7,368 nt of DNA. It comes from Campylobacterales bacterium (lineage in GTDB: Bacteria; Campylobacterota; Campylobacteria; Campylobacterales; JAADDG01). Shown here piece after piece: positions 1 to 6,446 of the stretch. How positions within the stretch are numbered: the stretch's first letter is position 1; each line of letters starts with the position of its first letter. Position numbers and translations under genes: made by a program. Below the pieces are notes generated by a model that was given only the letters and a program-made list of their open reading frames with translations, was not told the DNA's origin and made no database searches. The DNA lies in contig JALVCR010000275.1 of the NCBI GenBank assembly GCA_027009865.1, positions 1-7,368 of the forward strand. Reading direction: 5' to 3'.

Positions 1-867
1 AAAAGTGGCATATTTCGCCGCATACCACTTATTTTGCTTATCTATTTGGCAAAATTCGTTTTTTATCTCCCCCTCTATAGAGTAAAAAGCTAAAGCCTGA
101 TAGAAAGCTATGAGATTTTCTATTCTCTCAAATTCGTTTACAGAATCGCATATTCTAAGCTCAAGAGTTCCAAAATCTGGATGAATTCTAATATCCCACC
201 TAATATCCTTAACGCTCTCTATCGCCCGGCTTCTTAACAAAACATTCAACATCTTCTCAAAATTTTCATAGCTTCCAAATCTCTCAGGAATATCGGTTCT
301 TGGAATCTGCTCTACTATTTTGGATCTAAAGGAGTGGATTTTCGTAAATTCCCCGTCAAAAAAGGGAGAACTTGCGCTCAAAGCCAAAAATATCGGAAGA
401 TAGGCTATCATATAGTTATAAGCTCTCATAACTTTATCTTTTGAATCAAATCCCACATGGATATGAAGCCCGCAGACTCGAAATCTATCAAGCAAAACTC
501 CAAACTCTTCATAAGCGCTTAAATATCTTGGATCTTCCACTATATCTATTTTGGAGGTGTGAAAAAACGGATGAGTGCCGGAAGCTAAAAGTTTAAAACC
601 ATTTTTTAATCCTATCTCGTTTAAATTATCTACTGCCGTTTTCAAAAAATCGACAGCCTCTTTTGGGGTATGACAAATTGGGGTTACTATCTCCGCCATC
701 GATTTTAAAAGCTCAGGATGGATATTATTTTTTAAATCTCTCTTTATATTTTCAAATATTAAAAAGGATTTTCCCACAGGCTCTAAAGATTTCTCATCCA
801 CCAATCTAATCTCAAGCTCGCAACCTAAAGTGAATGGTTTTGATTTTCTAAAAGGTATTCTTTTCAA
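1..867 (-). CDS. YbdK-type carboxylate-amine ligase (GCS2 family), C-terminus cut by window edge
   Basis: The 289 visible residues match the ATP-dependent carboxylate-amine ligase family of E. coli YbdK, related to glutamate-cysteine ligase 2; YbdK itself has only weak glutamate-cysteine ligase activity, so the true substrate is open. Family signatures in order are PFTLGCELE (residues 11-19, acidic metal/ATP-site residues E17 and E19), ASGTHPFF (95-102), CGLHIHVGFD (132-141), SASSPFFDG (164-172), DIRIHPDFGTLELRICD (225-241) and NKWYAAKY near the edge. Family members are about 370 residues, so roughly 80 are missing beyond position 1. The start is a TTG at 867-865: an in-frame TAA lies two codons upstream, the first internal ATG is residue 57, and the conserved PFTLG motif lies before it. 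AGGA sits 6 bases upstream of the TTG. The gene follows the DUF2905 gene by 8 bases and is probably co-transcribed with it. The family is secure; the reaction is not. Confidence 0.9.
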   Translation of the reverse strand, partial: MKRIPFRKSKPFTLGCELEIRLVDEKSLEPVGKSFLIFENIKRDLKNNIHPELLKSMAEIVTPICHTPKEAVDFLKTAVDNLNEIGLKNGFKLLASGTHPFFHTSKIDIVEDPRYLSAYEEFGVLLDRFRVCGLHIHVGFDSKDKVMRAYNYMIAYLPIFLALSASSPFFDGEFTKIHSFRSKIVEQIPRTDIPERFGSYENFEKMLNVLLRSRAIESVKDIRWDIRIHPDFGTLELRICDSVNEFERIENLIAFYQALAFYSIEGEIKNEFCQIDKQNKWYAAKYATF

Positions 868-875
868 AATTTATC

Positions 876-1103
876 CTATCTGAAAAATTTTCCAAAAATA
901 TATAAAATCAAAGATAAAACTATACTGATTAAAATTGAAGAGGTAAGAGGAAAATAGAAGGTAAAATTATCTTTTCTGATTAAAAAATCTCCAGGAAGCC
1001 TTCCAAAATTAAAGGGAAGCTTATCGCTTATGCTAAGCAAAATACCTATGATTACTATAAATGAACCTATAAAGATAAGAGTTTTTCCAAATTCTCCCAT
1101 CAT
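876..1103 (-). CDS. DUF2905 family small membrane protein, two transmembrane helices
   Basis: This 75-residue protein has a hydrophobic helix at about residues 8-25, a short polar loop with the family-typical GRLPGDFLIRKDNFTFYFP (residues 34-52), and a second hydrophobic helix at about 53-70 that ends in a basic tail. The LPGD and NFTFYFP motifs are diagnostic of the widespread DUF2905 inner-membrane family, whose function is unknown. Two consecutive ATG codons begin the gene. The first, at 1103-1101, is 5 bases from a strong GGAGGA (1114-1109); the second would be 8 bases away, so either could be used. It is followed after 8 bases by the carboxylate-amine ligase gene, suggesting a two-gene operon. 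Its Shine-Dalgarno sequence lies inside an inverted repeat described separately. Identification is by motif and topology. Confidence 0.9.
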   Translation of the reverse strand: MMGEFGKTLIFIGSFIVIIGILLSISDKLPFNFGRLPGDFLIRKDNFTFYFPLTSSILISIVLSLILYIFGKFFR

Positions 1104-1142
1104 AAAAATCCTCCGTTAAAACTTTTCTTATTTTAACAGAGG
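1104..1142 (-). terminator. Hairpin plus T-run: probable adhesin terminator overlapping the DUF2905 ribosome site
   Basis: On the minus-strand RNA, CCTCTGTTAAAA (1142-1131) pairs with TTTTAACGGAGG (1121-1110) through 12 base pairs, one of them a U-G wobble, around a 9-base loop (1130-1122). ATTTTT follows. On the plus-strand RNA the wobble becomes a C-A mismatch, so the structure is built for the minus transcript. It lies 17 bases beyond the adhesin stop codon and can serve as its intrinsic terminator. The 3' arm contains the GGAGGA of the next gene, so in a read-through transcript that ribosome site would be paired. The stem is AT-rich in its upper half, so termination strength is uncertain. 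Confidence 0.65.
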
Positions 1143-1158
1143 ATCTGTTTTTATGCAA
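1130..1158 (-). promoter_or_regulatory. Putative sigma-70 extended -10 promoter for the DUF2905-ligase operon
   Basis: Reading the minus strand, TTGCAT (1158-1153) is followed after exactly 17 bases by TAAAAT (1135-1130). The -10 box is preceded by TG plus one base, giving the extended form TGTTAAAAT (1138-1130). The -35 match is weak (3 of 6), but the extended -10 compensates. Predicted start of transcription is near 1124-1122, in the loop of the overlapping hairpin, leaving a leader of about 20 bases that holds only the 3' arm and the Shine-Dalgarno sequence. The same TGTTAAAAT string occurs upstream of the adhesin gene. AT-rich DNA throws up such strings by chance, so this is moderate evidence. 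Confidence 0.45.
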
Positions 1159-1159
1159 A

Positions 1160-3952
1160 TTAAGCTCCAACTACAGTTACACCATCCTCTACATAGAGAT
1201 GAACTTCCTGTCCGTCTGCTGTTCCCACATAGACATTATAATCGTGAGTGTAATGCTCCATATAGGTTACTGTCTCTTTTCCGGCATAGCTCCAGCCGGG
1301 ATCTAAAAAGACCTTATCTCCTTCATCTCCCAAAATCTGAAAAGTATTATTCTCATCTGTAATAGCCAAAACATCCGATACGCCCACGCTTGTTACCTCG
1401 TGATCATCCATCAAAACGTCAAGCTGTTCAAGATTTGTAACTCTGTGAGCAAAACAGTTAAAATTAATCATCATATGATTTGGAGCAAGAAGCATATCAA
1501 ATCCCTCTCCTCCATCAACTATACGGCTTAAATCGTAACATACAAAAACATCATTTCCGCCGCCTCCAAACATCTCATCTTCTCTTTCAGCGCTTACCAA
1601 AATCTCTCCAGCATCCGTTCCGGTTATCGTATTTCCGCTTGCAGCTATTATAGTAACGTTTGCCGACTCTTCGGAAATCATCTTGCCGTCTGTTACGTCA
1701 TATTTAAAGCCTCCCTGCTCAAAAGGAGACTCATCTGGAGTATAGTATAAATTGGCGTAATGATCGTTTGCTATATCTCCATTAGCTTCCGTCTCTATCG
1801 TTCCGTTTTCTATCTCTTTTACATCATACATATAAACAGGTTCATTATTTGGATCATAATCGTTAAACAAAAAAGCTCTATCGGGAATTTCCATTGTCGA
1901 ACCGTCTATTATGTTGGTCAAAACTATATCGTCAACCGCTATCGGAGGCACTTCATAATTTACAATAAAATCATCACTTGCTTTAGCTTCATTATCTTGC
2001 TCATCTTTTGCTATCGCATCTATTGTCTGCTCTCCAAGAGAGAGCTTATCAGTTTCTGGAACAGTTAAACTCCATGTTCCCTCCTCTTCATTTAAAATAA
2101 CCTCTGGATTTTCCCCTTTGCTTGTATAGATATGATCTTCAATTCTTATTTCAACATAGTCTGCATTCTTATAAGTTCCCTCAAAAGTTGGAGTTCCAGT
2201 TTCTATTACATCATAATCTTTTACGGTAATCTCCGGCATATCGGCATCGACTATAAAATCGTCGCTAACACTGCTCTCTTTTCCTTTATCGTTTGATGCA
2301 ACAACATCGATTGTATATTTTCCGTCATCCAAAGCGTCGCTATCTGGGACGGTAAAGCTCCAAGTCCCATCTCCATTTATAACAACTCCCGAATCGCTAT
2401 CGGCGGAGCTGTAATGATGGCCGTTTAGAGTAATATCTATTTTATTTCCATTCTCTATCGTTCCGGTAAATTCAGGAGTATCATCATGAGTAACATCCGT
2501 ATCGTTTATTGTAACCACCGGACTATCAAAATCAATAGTAAGCTCTCCATCTCCCTTTCCTACATTTCCAGCTTTATCAACCGCCTCGGCTTCTACGGTA
2601 TATTCTCCCTCTTTTAGCTCTTTTACCGTATTATCTGGTAAAATCCAAGTGCCGTCTCCTTTATTTATAGCGTCATAAGTCTCTCCGTTTATTGTTACCG
2701 TAACTTTGGCCTCAGGATCATCCACCGTTCCGGTTATTGGAGGATTGTTATCGCTTGTAGTTAAATCATCCACAGTTATATTTGGAGGAGTTATATCGAT
2801 TATCAGCTTACCGCTATCCTCTCCTACGTTTCCCTCTTCATCAACAGCTTTTACATCTACAGTATATTCTCCCTCTTTTAGCTCTTTTACAGTATCATCG
2901 GGCAAAATCCAAGTGCCGTCTCCCTTGTTTATGGCATCATAAGTCTCGCCGTTTATTGTTACCATAACTTTAGCATTAGGATTATCAATTGTTCCACTTA
3001 TTGGAGGAGTAGTATCGTTTGTTAAAAGATCATCTACAGTTACATTTGGAGGAGTTATATCGATTATCAGTTTGCCGGTATCTTCTCCTACATTACCAAC
3101 TTTATCTGTAGCGTGAACTACAACAGTATACTCCTCATCTGTTAATTTATGAATTGTATTATCTGGTAAAATCCAAGTGCCGTCTCCCTTATTTATGGCA
3201 TCATAAGTCTCTCCAGCTACTGTTACGGTAATTTTGGCATTTGGATCATCTACAGTTCCATGCAAAGGCGGTGTTTTATCTTTTGTAGTTATATCTTCAA
3301 TGGTAACGTTTGGAGGCGTTGTATCTATCTCTATAGAGCCTTTATCGGTGCTTTTTGTAGTATCGTTTTGGGCTATTACCGTAACTTCATATTTTCCGTC
3401 ATCTAAGGGTTTTATAGTATTATCAGGCAGTGTCCAGGTTCCATCACCATTATTTTGAGCCGGATATTGCTCTCCGTTTACTATAACTTTGATATCAGCA
3501 TCAACCTGATCTATTTTTCCACTTAAAGGAGGTGTATTGTCGTTTGTAACTATATCGTTTACCGAAACATGCAAAATATTTTTAACAAGTATATAAGGAA
3601 AGTTCTCTTCGCCCGATTCCTTTGAAATATGTTCGAATCTATAATTTTTATATGTAACGTCTATTGGATCTAAATGCAAAGAGTGTTCCGCATAAAAAGG
3701 GGATCTGAGATGATGGGTAAGCTGTAAAAATTTATTTATAAAATCTTGATCAAAAAGAACATAAGTATGTTCTCCTATCTCAAGTCTTAATTTATTTTCC
3801 ATTAAAACAACAAAATGATCGCCTTCATTTTTGCACATAACAATATCATCAATTTTAATAATATCACCCGGCTTAAGGCGTTCTATTTGGCCATTTTTAT
3901 GTTTTACAAGAACGTTTCCATCTACTGATAAAACTTTTCCAACAATTTTCAT
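1160..3952 (-). CDS. Type I-secreted RTX adhesin-like protein with N-terminal retention module and Ig-like repeats
   Basis: This 930-residue acidic protein has no Sec signal peptide, as expected for type I export. Residues 1-72 resemble the LapA-type retention module (and the related FecR fold): GKVLSVDGNVLVKHKNG, then LKPGDIIKIDD and a LxLEIGEHTYVLFD-like end. Such modules lodge in the TolC-like pore and hold the adhesin on the cell surface. Residues 73-125 form a linker. Six Ig-like domains follow at about 123-210, 211-298, 299-386, 387-474, 475-569 and 570-665, with recurring TPPxxG and GDGTWxLPD motifs. Residues 666-771 look cadherin-like (IAVDD, FLFNDYDPNNE, YTPDESPFEQGGFKYDV). The C-terminal region has one RTX nonapeptide-like FGGGGNDVF (795-803), DGGEGFD (813-819) and LAITDENNTFQILGDEGD (862-879), typical of LapA-like type I secretion targets. 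The ATG has GGGG 7 bases upstream. Known LapA proteins run to thousands of residues, so this is compact. No exporter gene is adjacent. Adhesion as its role is inferred from architecture. Confidence 0.85.
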   Translation of the reverse strand: MKIVGKVLSVDGNVLVKHKNGQIERLKPGDIIKIDDIVMCKNEGDHFVVLMENKLRLEIGEHTYVLFDQDFINKFLQLTHHLRSPFYAEHSLHLDPIDVTYKNYRFEHISKESGEENFPYILVKNILHVSVNDIVTNDNTPPLSGKIDQVDADIKVIVNGEQYPAQNNGDGTWTLPDNTIKPLDDGKYEVTVIAQNDTTKSTDKGSIEIDTTPPNVTIEDITTKDKTPPLHGTVDDPNAKITVTVAGETYDAINKGDGTWILPDNTIHKLTDEEYTVVVHATDKVGNVGEDTGKLIIDITPPNVTVDDLLTNDTTPPISGTIDNPNAKVMVTINGETYDAINKGDGTWILPDDTVKELKEGEYTVDVKAVDEEGNVGEDSGKLIIDITPPNITVDDLTTSDNNPPITGTVDDPEAKVTVTINGETYDAINKGDGTWILPDNTVKELKEGEYTVEAEAVDKAGNVGKGDGELTIDFDSPVVTINDTDVTHDDTPEFTGTIENGNKIDITLNGHHYSSADSDSGVVINGDGTWSFTVPDSDALDDGKYTIDVVASNDKGKESSVSDDFIVDADMPEITVKDYDVIETGTPTFEGTYKNADYVEIRIEDHIYTSKGENPEVILNEEEGTWSLTVPETDKLSLGEQTIDAIAKDEQDNEAKASDDFIVNYEVPPIAVDDIVLTNIIDGSTMEIPDRAFLFNDYDPNNEPVYMYDVKEIENGTIETEANGDIANDHYANLYYTPDESPFEQGGFKYDVTDGKMISEESANVTIIAASGNTITGTDAGEILVSAEREDEMFGGGGNDVFVCYDLSRIVDGGEGFDMLLAPNHMMINFNCFAHRVTNLEQLDVLMDDHEVTSVGVSDVLAITDENNTFQILGDEGDKVFLDPGWSYAGKETVTYMEHYTHDYNVYVGTADGQEVHLYVEDGVTVVGA
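2531..3322 (-). repeat. Three tandem 264-bp repeats encoding near-identical Ig-like domains
   Basis: Three consecutive 88-codon units (3322-3059, 3058-2795, 2794-2531) encode Ig-like domains 2 to 4 of the adhesin. The protein segment GETYDAINKGDGTWILPD recurs in units 3 and 4 and, with one start difference, in unit 2. On the plus strand the run beginning AAAATCCAAGTGCCGTCTCC recurs at 2640, 2904 and 3168, exactly 264 bases apart. Differences between units 3 and 4 over the first 60 bases of that run are about five and all silent. Flanking units (domain 1 at about 3586-3323, domains 5 and 6 at 2530-1958) belong to the same series but have diverged and, for 5 and 6, changed length. Confidence 0.85.
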
Positions 3953-4233
3953 CTCAAATCCCCTTTGAATTTTCTAAGCTATTTTTTATTAAGTTTGTTT
4001 GTTTAAGCTTAATCTCTTTTATTACTATATTTTAACACATTTTTTTTAAAGTAAAATAAGTTTTATAGAAAACAGAATAAAAAATAAATATTTTTTTACA
4101 ATTATTTCAAAAAAAACACTATTTAAGTTAAAAATCAAAATAATATTTCTTATTTTAAGATAAATTTTTTTTCTACTTAGTAAAAACGATATAAAAATTG
4201 AATTTTAGAAGTTTTTTTATCTATATTTAAAAT
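3953..4233. other. Extremely AT-rich spacer between glycosyltransferase and adhesin genes
   Basis: These 281 bases consist largely of A and T runs and hold no convincing open reading frame on either strand. At the adhesin end lie its ribosome site (AAGGGG, about 3965-3960) and a probable promoter. At the glycosyltransferase end I find no strong GC-rich intrinsic terminator, only AT-only palindromic runs near 4221-4241, so read-through from the glycosyltransferase into the adhesin cannot be excluded. No RNA gene or mobile-element end is evident. Confidence 0.7.
4029..4037 (-). promoter_or_regulatory. Putative extended -10 promoter of the adhesin gene
   Basis: The minus strand reads TGTTAAAAT here, a TGn extended -10 with TAAAAT at 4034-4029, inside A/T-rich DNA. 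No good -35 hexamer sits at 16-18 bases; only AT-rich sequence is present, which fits promoters of low-GC Campylobacterota, where the -35 is often poorly conserved. Transcription would start near 4022, giving a leader of about 70 bases before the ATG at 3952. An alternative -10, TATAGT, lies 5 bases further down (4029-4024). Confidence 0.4.
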
Positions 4234-5427
4234 TTAAATTTTTTTGTAAGCCAATTTTAAATTATTAGAATAAGAAGAAGAAAAATATGAGCCTTTTAGT
4301 CTAAATTTTAGTCTTACCGGAACTATTTTCTCTATTTCCTGAATATATTTATTATAAATTATTTTTTCATCAAATCTTTCCAATACTATCTCTCTTGCCC
4401 TCCTTCCCATAGCCTCTCTTTTTTTTCTATCCATCAAAAACATCTTCTCGCAAGCGCCAGCTAAACTAAGATGATCTTTAACTTCGCATAACAAACCGTT
4501 TACCCCATCTTCCACAACATCCCTGCATCCAACCACATTGGTAGCTATCAGAGGCTTTTGCATGGAAGCCCCCTCTAAGAGACTTTTTGGAAGCCCCTCT
4601 CGGTATGAGGGCAGAACAACACAATCGCAATTTCTAATCACCTCTTCCACTCTAAAAGAGCTTCCAAGATAAGTAACCGCTCCGCTATTTATCATATCAT
4701 ACATCTTTTTTCTCGATATTAAAGTCTTATTTTCGGCATTCAGGGAGCCTAAAATTTGAAATTCAACATTTTTATATTTCTTCTTTAAAATCTCAGCAGC
4801 TTTTATATACTCTATAACTCCTTTATCTTTTATAACTCTTCCTATAAAAAGAAAAACAAATTTATCCAAGTTTTTATTTTTCTCTTTTGGAGAAAACCTA
4901 ACGGTATCTACTCCTGATCCTGCAACCACAGTAGCTTTTTCTTTTTTTACGATTGAATTTTTTATAAAAAAATCCATATCGTAAAAGTTTTGAAAGAAAA
5001 TTTTATACGCCCTCTTAAAAGCGATTTTGTATAAAATTTTTACAAGATCTGTTACAAAACTCTCCTCTATAAATACCGTTCCAAGACCGGTAACAGTATT
5101 TATAACTGGAATTTGTAAAGAGTTTGCGGCCAAAGATGAGTAGATATTGGGTTTTATCGTATAATTTAATATAAGATCTGGTTTATACTTTTCATAAATT
5201 GTTTTAAAATCATCTATTGTTTTTTTATCTTCTAAAGGATTGTTGCCTTTCGGATTTATAAACACATCCTCTATAAAATAACCCTCTTTAACTATTTTAG
5301 AGGTAAACTCATCTTTTGGAGCTACAAAAAATATCTCATATCCCCTGTCTCGAATAAAATTTGCCAAATTTAATCTAAAATTATAAATATTAAAAGCGCT
5401 GTTGCTTACAATCGCCACTCTTTTCAT
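4234..5427 (-). CDS. GT-B fold glycosyltransferase, family GT4-like
   Basis: This 397-residue protein should transfer a sugar from a nucleotide-activated donor to a growing surface glycan or lipid-linked precursor at the cytoplasmic face of the inner membrane. The N-terminal acceptor domain (about 1-170) opens with VAIVSNSAFNIYNFR and contains NTVTGLGTVFI (110-120). The hinge GSGVDTVRFSP (170-180) leads into the donor domain with FIGRVIKDKG (194-203), AVTYLGS (250-256), and the signature SYREGLPKSLLEG (274-286), whose E277 and E285 form the E-x7-E motif of retaining GT4 enzymes. Overall style resembles Campylobacter PglA and O-antigen or capsule transferases, but donor and acceptor cannot be read from sequence. 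A basic, Ser/Tyr-rich tail (about 370-397) extends beyond the usual domain. The ATG lies 3 bases after the upstream stop codon and has no clear Shine-Dalgarno sequence, suggesting translational coupling. Family is secure; pathway is not. Confidence 0.92.
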   Translation of the reverse strand: MKRVAIVSNSAFNIYNFRLNLANFIRDRGYEIFFVAPKDEFTSKIVKEGYFIEDVFINPKGNNPLEDKKTIDDFKTIYEKYKPDLILNYTIKPNIYSSLAANSLQIPVINTVTGLGTVFIEESFVTDLVKILYKIAFKRAYKIFFQNFYDMDFFIKNSIVKKEKATVVAGSGVDTVRFSPKEKNKNLDKFVFLFIGRVIKDKGVIEYIKAAEILKKKYKNVEFQILGSLNAENKTLISRKKMYDMINSGAVTYLGSSFRVEEVIRNCDCVVLPSYREGLPKSLLEGASMQKPLIATNVVGCRDVVEDGVNGLLCEVKDHLSLAGACEKMFLMDRKKREAMGRRAREIVLERFDEKIIYNKYIQEIEKIVPVRLKFRLKGSYFSSSYSNNLKLAYKKI

Positions 5428-5430
5428 AAT

Positions 5431-6240
5431 TTAGACCGCTTTTTGAAATTGCAAATTTTCTTTATAGGTTGTGCTTTTTTTAAGCCATCCGGGAGATTTC
5501 ATTTTAAAATCTTTATAAGCTATCCAAAAATCTTTTTTAGTCCAATATGAGACTATGGCTTTTATATTTTTAATATCATAGAGCTTCGAATAGAGCTCTA
5601 CGCCAAGTTTCACTCTCTCATATTCGTAATCGTGCTGGGAAAAGCTAACAAGTAAAACGCAAGGATCTTCATAACTGTGAAGCCTCTCTTTTGAGAGTTT
5701 AAAAACTTTCTCCATATAGCTTGCTATTATAAGCCCGCATCTTGGAATTTTTCTGCCATCTTCAACAAATCCAAAAGGCAGCATGCACTCATCCTGAGTG
5801 CTTAAAAACATCTTTCCGTTCTCTTCGCAAAATTCGTCAAGCTTGCTGTCGTTTTCTTTTATAAGCTTATAGGCTCTATTTTTCATATTTCTCTCTGATA
5901 TGAAATATGTCTTCTCTTTGGTGATATATTTTAAATTCTCAAAAAGAGAATTAATAACATCTTCAAAACTGTCCCTCTCTTTGTCAGTCATATTATTAAT
6001 TAAAATAGTTGGAATTATTCTAATATCTTTGCCGTATGTTTTAATAAGCCATTTGGAAATTGCATCCGCAAATCTCATATTTGCCTTTGCCCACTCTAAA
6101 TTTTCGCTCTTTATAGGAAAAGAGACATGCCCTATCTCAAAAACAATTGCCAAAGGCTTTTTGGAATCTTTTATCGCCCTTATGAAATCCTCTTTTATAA
6201 AGATGAGGGATTTTTCAATTAACTCTTTTTCATCTCTCAT
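5431..6240 (-). CDS. Unrecognised 269-residue protein, co-transcribed with the glycosyltransferase
   Basis: I do not recognise a family. The protein looks soluble, with no signal peptide or membrane helix, and is rich in Lys, Glu and aromatic residues. It appears to alternate helices and strands: charged helices at about 1-25 and 45-68, hydrophobic strand-like stretches KPLAIVFEIG (28-37), DIRIIPTILINN (72-83), RCGLIIASY (167-175), PCVLLVSFS (193-201) and IKAIVSYW (226-233). Such a pattern would fit an alpha/beta fold, though no nucleotide-binding or catalytic motif is evident. Four cysteines (138, 152, 168, 194) and His38, His188, His203 could be worth testing for conservation. The ATG has AAGGA (6251-6247) 6 bases upstream, and a good promoter precedes it. 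It is the first gene of a pair with the GT4-like glycosyltransferase 3 bases downstream, so a role in the same glycan pathway is a reasonable but unproven guess. Confidence 0.85.
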   Translation of the reverse strand: MRDEKELIEKSLIFIKEDFIRAIKDSKKPLAIVFEIGHVSFPIKSENLEWAKANMRFADAISKWLIKTYGKDIRIIPTILINNMTDKERDSFEDVINSLFENLKYITKEKTYFISERNMKNRAYKLIKENDSKLDEFCEENGKMFLSTQDECMLPFGFVEDGRKIPRCGLIIASYMEKVFKLSKERLHSYEDPCVLLVSFSQHDYEYERVKLGVELYSKLYDIKNIKAIVSYWTKKDFWIAYKDFKMKSPGWLKKSTTYKENLQFQKAV

Positions 6241-6309
6241 AGCTTATCCTTGATTTGTATTTATTTACTTATATCGTAAAAAGTAAAATAAATTTTTATC
6301 ATATTTTTG

Positions 6310-6338
6310 ATTATACATTAGTTAACTTTTTTTTACAA
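6310..6338 (-). promoter_or_regulatory. Sigma-70-type promoter of the two-gene glycosyltransferase operon
   Basis: On the minus strand TTGTAA (6338-6333, 4 of 6 matches to TTGACA) is followed after 17 bases by a perfect TATAAT (6315-6310). Transcription would begin near 6303, giving a leader of about 60 bases before the ATG at 6240, with AAGGA at 6251-6247 as the ribosome site. This is the best promoter match in the window. The rest of 6241-6446 is AT-rich, with short A and T runs and no gene. Confidence 0.65.
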
Positions 6339-6446
6339 AACTACTATTAAGATAATTTATTTTGTCCAAGTAGAAAAGGAATTTACAAAGATAAAAAAGA
6401 AAAAAAGTAACATATTTTGATTTTAACTGATAATTTTTATCTTTTT

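Noticed and set aside
1635..1650. AASG at residues 770-773 of the adhesin as a LapG-type cleavage site
   Set aside because: It lacks the canonical small residue-A-A-G order and lies at the C-terminal end, not just after the retention module where LapG cuts.
1153..2068. Plus-strand open frames at 1153-1362 and 1760-2068
   Set aside because: Both lie fully opposite the well-supported adhesin gene and have unlikely composition, with no motif or start signal.
2706..2967. Plus-strand open frames at 2706-2942 and 2782-2967, Ser/Val-rich and Leu/Arg-rich
   Set aside because: They are antisense shadows of the Ig-like repeats; a similar frame recurs at 3234-3458 for the same reason, and none has a ribosome site or a family match.
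2531..3322. Regularly spaced 264-bp repeats as a CRISPR-like array
   Set aside because: The period is a whole number of codons, the reading frame runs through, and the translation is Ig-like domains.
3737..3952. Reading the N-terminus of the adhesin as a FecR-type iron signalling domain
   Set aside because: The fold is related, but there is no membrane helix or sigma/anti-sigma context, and the rest of the protein is a type I-secreted adhesin, so a retention module fits better.
4148..4160. Small inverted repeat TCTTA-TTT-TAAGA followed by a T-run on the plus strand
   Set aside because: It has only 5 mostly AT pairs and points along the plus strand, where there is no gene to terminate; expected by chance in such AT-rich DNA.
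5900..6253. Plus-strand 117-residue frame with hydrophobic stretches
   Set aside because: It lies almost wholly opposite the 269-residue gene, and its Ser/Leu/Ile-rich composition is what antisense of a Lys/Glu-rich gene gives.
6429..6446. GATAA-TTT-TTATC inverted repeat followed by Ts on the plus strand
   Set aside because: Weak AT stem with no plus-strand gene upstream; the neighbouring GC-containing hairpin at 6455-6474 explains termination of glyS.
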